A stretch of 64,000 bases of DNA from an uncultured Eubacterium sp. (GTDB lineage: Bacteria; Bacillota; Clostridia; Oscillospirales; Acutalibacteraceae). Below, piece after piece: positions 57,551 through 64,000 of this stretch. Under the pieces are notes generated by a model. That model saw only the letters and a list, made by a program, of their open reading frames with translations. It searched no databases and was not told the DNA's origin. Positions within the stretch are counted from its first letter, which is position 1; each line of letters starts with the position of its first letter. The translations under genes and the position numbers were made by a program. Where the stretch lies: NCBI GenBank assembly GCA_910584985.1, contig CAJUDJ010000007.1, positions 1 to 64,000 of the forward strand, read 5' to 3'.

Positions 57551-59599
57551 TTATTCTTCGGTTTCCTCATCATCTGCAAGCGCTTCGATTCTTTCCTCCG
57601 GCTTTTCAAGAAGCTCTTTCATAGAAAGGCTTACTCTTTTCTTGTCAAAGTCGATTTCCGTAATTCTTGCATTTACAACATCGCCAACTTTGAGTGCATC
57701 AGCAGGTGTTTTAATTCTGTCCCAGCTGATCTGGCTGATGTGAATAAGGCCGTCAATACCCGGAATAACATTTGCAAAAGCACCGAATGCAGCAAGACCT
57801 ACAACCTTAGCTTCAACATCTGTGCCTACCGGATAATCTCTTTTCAGAATTTCCCACGGATTGTCTTCGATTTTCTTGAAGCCAAGAGAAATCTTCTTAT
57901 TTTCATCGTCTAAAGCTTTAACGGTAACCTCTACCTGGTCGCCAACCTTAACAACCTCAGACGGATGCTTGATACGGGTCCATGAAAGCTCACTGATGTG
58001 AATCATTCCGTCAACACCGCCGATATCCACAAATGCGCCATAGCTTGTGAGTGATTTAACAGTTCCTGTAATTACCATTCCCTCTTCAAGCTTAGCCCAT
58101 GCAGCCTCTTCAGCTGCCTTCTTTTCTTCAAGAACAACCACCTTGATTGAGCCGACAGCTCTTCTTCTTGCATTGTTGATATCTATAATCTTGAAGCGAA
58201 CGGTAGCACCCTTAAGAACATCAAGCTCCTGATTGCGCGGAACACCTGTAAGAGATGCCGGAATAAATACGCGTGTGCCCTTTACTGTTACAAGAACACC
58301 GCCGCGGATAACAGCAGTTACAGGGCCTTCAAGAATTTCATCTGCTTCTTTGGCTGCAACAATTTCATCCCAGCCTTTGAATGCATCTGTTAATTTTTTA
58401 GAAAGCTTAAGCACACCGTCCTGATCATCTGTTTTCATAATGATAAGATCAAGCTCATCACCGATTGCAACAACATCTTCGCATTTGTCAAATGGCTCTG
58501 CTGAAAGGTCTTCCGCTGCAATAACGCCTGTCTGCTTTCTTCCGGGAACATCAACAAAAACCTCTGTAGGAGTAATGTTTACAACAATTCCCTTAACTAC
58601 TTTACTTGTGTCATCGTCACTGAATGATTCTTCGAGCATTTCTGCGAAGGTTGCCTCACCATCAGCAGATGGATCGACAGCAGCCTTTTCGGCATTATCA
58701 GCGATTTCTGCTGTCTCAGCAACTGTTTCAGCTGCTTCAACTTCCTTTTCTTTAATTTCTTCGGACATGGTTTTGAGTACCTCCTTGATAATTACCGAGG
58801 GTGTCGAAGCCCCGGCAGTAACACCAACTACCTTGTAAGTTGAAAAATCTATGCCGGAAAGTTCGCTTGCTGTTTCTATCAAAAAGGTAGGCGTATTTTC
58901 GGAACATACATCTCTTAGCTTGCATGTATTGGATGAATGGCGCCCTCCGACAACAATCATAGCATCACATTCCTTGGATAAGGCGTATGCTTCTTCCTGT
59001 CTGTCGGATGTTGCACTGCATATTGTATCAAATATTTCACATTTTGTATATACTTTTTCCAAAATTTTTTTACATTTTTTCCACTCTTCAAGGCTGAAAG
59101 TGGTCTGAGAAACACAAATAATGCTGTTTTCAGCACAAACTTTACCCGAATGAATGATATTTTCAAGTTCCTGCTCATTATTGAACACAAAACTCTCCCC
59201 TTTACAGAAAGAGCGTATTCCCATAACTTCAGGGTGATTTTCATCACCAGCTATAAGCGTTACCGTGTTTTTTCCCTGTTCACTTACAATTCTGTGAATT
59301 TTCCGCACGAATGGGCAGGTTGCATTCACATAGGCTAATTCTTTGCGTTCTATTTCCTCAATAACGGATTTTTCCACACCGTGTGTTCTGACAACAATTT
59401 TGTAATCCGCTTCACATTCAGACGGTGCACAGATTGTTTTTACACCTCTGCTGTTCAAATCCTCAACAAGCTGCCTATTATGGATAATCGGCCCCAGTGT
59501 GCAGACTTTTTCACCTTTTGAAACAAGTTCATACACAAGATTTACCGCACGGTCTACCCCGAAGCAGAAGCCGGCTGTTTTGGCAAGCTTAATCTGCAT
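57551..59599 (-). CDS. ispH: IspH-ribosomal protein S1 fusion
   Basis: The N-terminal 280 residues are HMBDP reductase, the last MEP-pathway step, which makes IPP and DMAPP with a [4Fe-4S] cluster bound by cysteines in GFCFG, NATCPFV and DTICSATSD. A Glu/Ala-rich linker (about 285-330) leads to four S1 RNA-binding domains (about 330-660), the last three most typical (GMVITGTVKSLTSYGAFVDIGG is the clearest start). I chose the ATG at 59599, with GGGAGG before it (682 residues). Such fusions are known in Clostridia. The gene overlaps plsC by 11 bases. Confidence 0.95.
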   Translation of the reverse strand: MQIKLAKTAGFCFGVDRAVNLVYELVSKGEKVCTLGPIIHNRQLVEDLNSRGVKTICAPSECEADYKIVVRTHGVEKSVIEEIERKELAYVNATCPFVRKIHRIVSEQGKNTVTLIAGDENHPEVMGIRSFCKGESFVFNNEQELENIIHSGKVCAENSIICVSQTTFSLEEWKKCKKILEKVYTKCEIFDTICSATSDRQEEAYALSKECDAMIVVGGRHSSNTCKLRDVCSENTPTFLIETASELSGIDFSTYKVVGVTAGASTPSVIIKEVLKTMSEEIKEKEVEAAETVAETAEIADNAEKAAVDPSADGEATFAEMLEESFSDDDTSKVVKGIVVNITPTEVFVDVPGRKQTGVIAAEDLSAEPFDKCEDVVAIGDELDLIIMKTDDQDGVLKLSKKLTDAFKGWDEIVAAKEADEILEGPVTAVIRGGVLVTVKGTRVFIPASLTGVPRNQELDVLKGATVRFKIIDINNARRRAVGSIKVVVLEEKKAAEEAAWAKLEEGMVITGTVKSLTSYGAFVDIGGVDGMIHISELSWTRIKHPSEVVKVGDQVEVTVKALDDENKKISLGFKKIEDNPWEILKRDYPVGTDVEAKVVGLAAFGAFANVIPGIDGLIHISQISWDRIKTPADALKVGDVVNARITEIDFDKKRVSLSMKELLEKPEERIEALADDEETEE

Positions 59600-60248
59600 T
59601 TCTTTCTGCCTCCCAGAGTGCAAGAATGTGATTCATTACCATGTTTGCGGCATTTTTTATATCGCTTGTTTTGATTTCATCCTTATCCAGACCCATATCG
59701 GAAAGAGAAAGCATTTTACCATAGGAAACCGTTACCTGCTTTCCCATTTTAATAGGGCCATCACAGCAGATTGCAACAGGAAGAACGGAAGCGTTTGTTG
59801 CTTTTGCAACAATGGCAACACCTGATTTTGCCTTCTGTGGCACACCGTCCTTATCCTTAACTCTTTTTCCCTCCGGGCAGATTGCCATTACATGCCCTTC
59901 CTCTACAATTTTTTCACCGTAATCAATTGCAGAGTTATCCCCTTTTCCGCGGTGCACGGGAAAGCCGTATAAATGCTCAATCACCCAGCCGACTATCGGA
60001 TTTTTAAAAAGCTCTGACTTTGCCATAAAATGAAGCGGCGGAACATTTTTCGGTATGGAAACAAAAACCGGATCAAAGGCGCAGGTGTGATTGATTGCAA
60101 CTATGTATTTTTCGCCGTTTCCGGCAGGAACATTTTCAAGCCCCTTGAATTTCAGCTTATAAACCTTTTTAAACACAGGTCCGAACACAGTTTTCACAAA
60201 GCCGTAAAACTTATAATGCTTTACAACCGAATAATCAAATTTTTTCAT
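59589..60248 (-). CDS. plsC: 1-acylglycerol-3-phosphate acyltransferase
   Basis: Second acyl transfer in phosphatidic acid synthesis at the membrane. The 219-residue protein has the NHTCAFDP active-site box (His54, Asp59), the PEGKR motif, and FPVHRGKGDN. It lies 5 bases after cmk and overlaps ispH-S1. The cmk-plsC-ispH/S1 order is common in Clostridia. Confidence 0.92.
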   Translation of the reverse strand: MKKFDYSVVKHYKFYGFVKTVFGPVFKKVYKLKFKGLENVPAGNGEKYIVAINHTCAFDPVFVSIPKNVPPLHFMAKSELFKNPIVGWVIEHLYGFPVHRGKGDNSAIDYGEKIVEEGHVMAICPEGKRVKDKDGVPQKAKSGVAIVAKATNASVLPVAICCDGPIKMGKQVTVSYGKMLSLSDMGLDKDEIKTSDIKNAANMVMNHILALWEAERNAD

Positions 60249-60253
60249 AAGTG

Positions 60254-60913
60254 CTATTCTCCCTTAATTATCTTAATAATCATTTCAACGCTTTCATCAA
60301 GCGTATTTCCTGTTGTATCTGCCATAACGGAATCCTCACACGGCTTCATCGGGGCAATTTCCCTGTGGCTGTCCTGATAATCTCTTTTATTTACATCTGC
60401 CAGCACTTCTTCAAAGGTAACCTTATCTCCCTTTTCAATATGCTCCTTATATCTTCTTTCTGCACGGCACTGCGGCGAAGCGGTAAGGAAAATTTTCACA
60501 TCTGCATCCGGCAGAACAACACTGCCTATATCCCTGCCGTCCATAATTACATTATTATTTTTCGCAATATCTCTCTGAAGTGCAAGCAGAAAGGCACGCA
60601 CGGCAGGCACGCCGGACACTTTTGAAGCCCCCATGGATATTTCAGGCGTTCTTATAAGAGAAGAAACATCCTCGCCGTTTAAAAGAACACACTGGCTGCC
60701 GCTTTCATCAAATGCAAGGCTTACTGAAGTATTCTCCAGAATCTTTTCCAGCTTGGCATTATCATTCAGCACATTGTTTCTTACAGCATGCAACGCAATT
60801 GCTCTGTATAGTGCACCGGTATCCACATAAATATAGCCAAGCCGCTTTGCTGCTGCCTTTGCAATTGTGCTTTTGCCTGCGCCGGCAGGGCCGTCTATTG
60901 CAACATTTACCAT
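60254..60913 (-). CDS. cmk: Cytidylate kinase
   Basis: Phosphorylates CMP and dCMP. The 219-residue protein has the P-loop GPAGAGKST (8-16), YVDTGALYRAIAL, VIMDGRDIGSVVLPDA and the C-terminal LID-like RRYKEHIEKGD. It is followed by plsC. The next upstream gene is 24 bases away. Confidence 0.95.
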   Translation of the reverse strand: MVNVAIDGPAGAGKSTIAKAAAKRLGYIYVDTGALYRAIALHAVRNNVLNDNAKLEKILENTSVSLAFDESGSQCVLLNGEDVSSLIRTPEISMGASKVSGVPAVRAFLLALQRDIAKNNNVIMDGRDIGSVVLPDADVKIFLTASPQCRAERRYKEHIEKGDKVTFEEVLADVNKRDYQDSHREIAPMKPCEDSVMADTTGNTLDESVEMIIKIIKGE

Positions 60914-60937
60914 TTCATTAACTCCTTATATCTGATA

Positions 60938-62161
60938 TTACATATTCTGCCCGCAGAGCACGCCTGTTGAAAAAGCAATTTGAAGATTAAAGCCGCCCGT
61001 GTAGGCATCAACATCCATAACTTCGCCTGCAAAATAAAGATTTTCAATAATTTTGGACTGCATGGTTTTCGGATTGATTTCCTTTACATTCACACCGCCG
61101 CCAGTTACGATTGCGGCATCCAAATCATACAAATCCGTTATATTACATTCCAGATTTTTAATCAGCCTGCAAAGATTCTGCCGTTCCTGGCTGCTTACTT
61201 CATTCACCTTTTTTGACGGTTCAATACCGCTTAAGGACACAATAACGGGAATCAGCTTTTTCGGCAGCAGTGCCGAAAGTGAATTTATAAAGGCCTTGTT
61301 GCTGCACTGCGAAAAATCACGAAGCACACGCTTATCAAGCACATCATAATCCAGTGCGGGCTTTAAATCAATCATAATTTTATATTCGCCGTCCTTTATA
61401 TTTTTGATATTGCTGGAGGCGGAAAGAACCACAGGCCCGCTTAAACCGAAATGTGTAAACAGCAGTTCGCCGAAATCGGAATAAATCACCCTGCTATTTC
61501 TTATAAGCTTTACAGAAATATTTTTAAGGCTGAGCCCCTGAAGCTTCGGAATAAAATGATTGCTGCACACAAGCGGAACAAGGCACGGCCTGATTTCAGT
61601 TATATGATGCCCTGCCGATTTTGCAAGTGCATAGCCATCACCTGTTGAGCCTGTTGATGCATAGCTTTTTCCGCCGGTGCAGATTGCCGCACAATCACAT
61701 TCCAGTTGACTGCCGTTTTCCAGAATAACAGCTTTTATTCTGCCGCCGTCAAATGCAAAAGCCTTAGCAGAGCCGTTTATAATTTCAGCACCGTTTTTTT
61801 CTGCATTTCGGATAAGGGCATCTACAATATCAACAGCTTTATCGGAAACGGGAAAAACTCTGTTGCCCCTTTCAATCTTTGTGGCAACGCCCATATCTTC
61901 AAGAAAAGCAATCGTATCATAGGGCATAAAATTCGAAAAGGCGGAATACAAAAATCTCGGATTCGTAGGCACATTGGAAATAAGCTCCTCCATATCAAAG
62001 CAGGCATTCGTTACATTGCACCTGCCTTTGCCTGAAATAAGAACCTTTCTTGCAGGGCGCGGCATTTTTTCAATCACCGTTACACAGTTTCCCCTTTTTG
62101 CGCTTTCTGCTGCTGCCATCAGCCCGGAAGCACCTGCGCCTATAATAACAACCTTTTTCAT
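60938..62161 (-). CDS. FAD-dependent oxidoreductase, HI0933/YhiN family
   Basis: A 407-residue flavoprotein. VVIIGAGASGLMAA is the FAD dinucleotide fold, KVLISGKGRCNVTN is the family mark, and the C-terminal FAGEVMDVDAYTGGFNLQIAFSTG closes the FAD site. The physiological role is not established; it is often labelled aminoacetone oxidase. It begins the run cmk-plsC-ispH/S1, and the ABC-F gene lies 43 bases upstream. Confidence 0.92.
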   Translation of the reverse strand: MKKVVIIGAGASGLMAAAESAKRGNCVTVIEKMPRPARKVLISGKGRCNVTNACFDMEELISNVPTNPRFLYSAFSNFMPYDTIAFLEDMGVATKIERGNRVFPVSDKAVDIVDALIRNAEKNGAEIINGSAKAFAFDGGRIKAVILENGSQLECDCAAICTGGKSYASTGSTGDGYALAKSAGHHITEIRPCLVPLVCSNHFIPKLQGLSLKNISVKLIRNSRVIYSDFGELLFTHFGLSGPVVLSASSNIKNIKDGEYKIMIDLKPALDYDVLDKRVLRDFSQCSNKAFINSLSALLPKKLIPVIVSLSGIEPSKKVNEVSSQERQNLCRLIKNLECNITDLYDLDAAIVTGGGVNVKEINPKTMQSKIIENLYFAGEVMDVDAYTGGFNLQIAFSTGVLCGQNM

Positions 62162-62204
62162 GAAATCCTCTTCATTATATATAATATATCTAATTAATTA
62201 TAAA

Positions 62205-64000
62205 TTAATCATTATATTCTGTCAATTCCTCGGAGGCCTGTTCCCATTCTTCGTACAGTTTTTCTTTAACAGCATTCACAGCTTCCAACTCGGCAGTAAT
62301 TTTAAGCAGCTCTTCATACGGTGGATTGGAACAAATCTTTTCTTCAATCAGCCCTGCCCGAAGCTCTGCATCCTCAATTTCATCCTCAAGCCTTGAAAGC
62401 CTTGTTTTCAGCTTTCGCAAGGCACTTGCCTTTTCCTTTTTTAATTTATAATCATTCACTTTAACCGTTTTTTCTTTTTTAACCTTTTCCCCGGAAATAA
62501 AGCGTTTTTCAGCATAGTCATCATAATTTCCCAAATAAGTATTCACACCGTGCGGTGTTAACTCAATAATTGAGGTTGCAAGCTTATTAATAAAATATCT
62601 GTCATGCGAAACAATAAGCATCGTGCCGCTGTAATTCAAAAGCGTATTTTCAAGTTCTTCTCTTGAAAAAGCATCCAGATGGTTTGTAGGCTCATCAAGA
62701 AGAAGAAAATTAAACTGCCCCAGCATCAGCTTCAAAAGCGCTATTCTGGCACGCTCTCCACCCGAGCATTTTTCAAGCACTTTATAAACATCATCGCCTT
62801 TAAACAGAAAAGCAGCAAGGGCATTTCTTAATTTCGTTTCCGTCAAATAAGGAAATGCCGTCCACACCTCTTCCAGCGCCGTTTTCGTTAAATCAAGCTT
62901 TGCCTGCACCTGATCAAAATATCCTGTAAACAGATTGGCACCGAATTTAAACCTGCCGTCTGACGCAGGATAATCCTTCATCAGAATTTTAAGCAGTGTT
63001 GTTTTTCCGCATCCGTTATCACCAAGCAGGAAAACACGCTCGCCCTTTGTTATATTAAAGGAAACATTATCAAAAATCTTTTTTTCTCCGAAGGATTTTG
63101 CAAGCTCCGATACTTCCAGAACTTCTTCGCCCGAAACACATTTCGGAGTAAAATCAAATCTGATTTTCTGCACCTTTGCATCAGGCACAACCATATGCGC
63201 CTTTATTCTTTCAATAACCTTTTCCTTGCTTTCGGCCGTTTTTATATTCTTTTCCCTGTTCCACTGACGTTGCTGTGCAATAATGCCTTCAAGCCGTTCT
63301 ATTTCCTTTAAATCCTGCTCATATTTTTCTTCAATTGCCTTTTGTTCGGATTCCTTTTTAACAAGAAATTCAGAATAATTACCTTTATAGGCACGAAGCC
63401 TGCCGTTTTCAATTTCGATGGTTTTTTCAGTAACCTTATCCAGAAAATATCTGTCGTGCGATATAACAATAAATGCGCCCGAAAAGGAAGAAAGAAAACC
63501 TTCAAGCCATTCAACGGCACTTATATCAAGATGGTTTGTGGGCTCGTCAAGCAGCAGCAGATCCGCCTTGGAAAGGAGCAGCTTTGCAAGAATAAGCTTT
63601 GATTTCTGCCCGCCGGAAAGCTTTTCCGTTTCCATGGAAAAATCCTTTTCATCAAATCCAAGCCCGATAAGGCTGGAGCGTGTAAGGCTTTTATAGGTTA
63701 AGCCGCCCTTATTCTGAAATTCATTTGTCAGAAAATCCTGCCTCGCAATAAGTGCGTCATCTGTCGTTTTCGTAAGTTTTTCCGAGATCTCTTCAAGCTC
63801 TTTTTCAATTTCTATCAAATCTGTAAAAACGGAAATCAGCTCGTCATAAACGGTTTTATTATCCGAACAGGTGTGCTGCTCCATATAGCCCACTTTAATA
63901 TTTTTTCCTATAAAACATGCACCGCTGTCTGCCGCGTAATCGCCCTTTATAATTTTAAAAAGCGATGTTTTTCCGACACCGTTTGCACCGACAAAGCCAA
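62205..64000 (-). CDS. ABC-F family ATPase, 5' end outside the window
   Basis: A soluble ATPase with two ABC domains and no membrane part, of the ribosome-associated ABC-F family (translation factors and antibiotic-resistance proteins). The first Walker A, GANGVGKTS, lies at the right edge (about 63950-63980), so the frame continues past 64000. Both signature motifs LSGGQKSKL and CSGGERARI and both Walker B segments (LLLLDEPTNHLD, FLLLDEPTNHLD) are present. The linker between domains is helical and charged, and a C-terminal coiled-coil tail of about 80 residues follows. It resembles Uup/EttA-type proteins; the subfamily cannot be fixed. Confidence 0.93.
   Translation of the reverse strand, partial: GFVGANGVGKTSLFKIIKGDYAADSGACFIGKNIKVGYMEQHTCSDNKTVYDELISVFTDLIEIEKELEEISEKLTKTTDDALIARQDFLTNEFQNKGGLTYKSLTRSSLIGLGFDEKDFSMETEKLSGGQKSKLILAKLLLSKADLLLLDEPTNHLDISAVEWLEGFLSSFSGAFIVISHDRYFLDKVTEKTIEIENGRLRAYKGNYSEFLVKKESEQKAIEEKYEQDLKEIERLEGIIAQQRQWNREKNIKTAESKEKVIERIKAHMVVPDAKVQKIRFDFTPKCVSGEEVLEVSELAKSFGEKKIFDNVSFNITKGERVFLLGDNGCGKTTLLKILMKDYPASDGRFKFGANLFTGYFDQVQAKLDLTKTALEEVWTAFPYLTETKLRNALAAFLFKGDDVYKVLEKCSGGERARIALLKLMLGQFNFLLLDEPTNHLDAFSREELENTLLNYSGTMLIVSHDRYFINKLATSIIELTPHGVNTYLGNYDDYAEKRFISGEKVKKEKTVKVNDYKLKKEKASALRKLKTRLSRLEDEIEDAELRAGLIEEKICSNPPYEELLKITAELEAVNAVKEKLYEEWEQASEELTEYND

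Noticed and set aside
1..64000. CRISPR arrays, prophage, tRNA or rRNA genes
   Set aside because: No regularly spaced direct repeats, phage structural genes, GGTTCGAATCC-type T-loops or rRNA-like stretches were seen on reading both strands by eye.

Overview
The window looks like the chromosome of an anaerobic Firmicute of class Clostridia, most likely a gut Oscillospiraceae/Ruminococcaceae-type bacterium. This placement is inference from gene content: a four-subunit 2-oxoacid:ferredoxin oxidoreductase, formate-THF ligase, acetate kinase, Rex, CdaA/CdaR, an IspH-ribosomal protein S1 fusion, DUF1858, DUF4364 and DUF3343 proteins, a T-box leader, a CIRCE operator and AT-rich TTGACA/TATAAT promoters. 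No rRNA, tRNA, CRISPR array, phage or insertion sequence was seen. Almost all of the DNA is compact housekeeping operons, mostly on the minus strand.

Layout. 1-221: start of a TepA/ClpP-like protease. 417-4917 (+): aconitase, isocitrate dehydrogenase, Rex and an unknown protein, behind a promoter with a Rex-like operator. 5042-9927 (-): YdbC-like protein, AlaRS, HIT protein, phosphoribosyltransferase, L-lactate dehydrogenase. 9977-12372: acetate kinase divergent from TmcAL. 12354-19151 (-): beta-galactosidase, ComEC, HolA, RNase M5-like. 19290-21396 (+): FemAB-like transferase and an atypical alanine racemase. 21429-23752 (-): membrane protein, then a TetR-controlled flavoprotein pair. 24010-27762 (-): Fhs, TsaE, TsaB, RpiB, Nudix. 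27898-31274: RodA-type polymerase, then CdaR/CdaA. 31484-37733 (-): DUF3343/cysteine desulfurase, a tailed MFS transporter, radical SAM/SPASM enzyme, sirtuin, MIF protein. 37823-39781 (+): MnmA and a frameshifted gene. 39840-44700: XRE regulator, AzlCD, pyrophosphatase, and an ABC exporter behind a long structured leader. 44947-48306 (-): 2-oxoacid:ferredoxin oxidoreductase behind a T-box. 48327-49927 (-): PadR and a membrane protein. 50244-52267 (-): groESL with CIRCE. 52378-56867 (-): DUF1858, TrmK, Nif3-like, RqcH, IspD, IspF. 56915-57487 (+): DUF4364. 57551-64000 (-): ABC-F, FAD protein, Cmk, PlsC, IspH-S1.

The most interesting material is in non-coding leaders. The ABC exporter mRNA (44538-44700) begins exactly at a 12-bp helix, holds a possible 29-codon leader peptide, and ends in mutually exclusive antiterminator and terminator hairpins just before the Shine-Dalgarno sequence. 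The oxidoreductase operon has a T-box whose UGGU bulge fits a tRNA with discriminator A. That agrees with valine or isoleucine and suggests a branched-chain 2-oxoacid enzyme under amino-acid-starvation control. Two further genes (ldh and the DUF3343 gene) have their ribosome-binding site inside the 3' arm of a long hairpin, and the HIT gene is preceded by a hairpin whose loop is fully complementary to a downstream arm.
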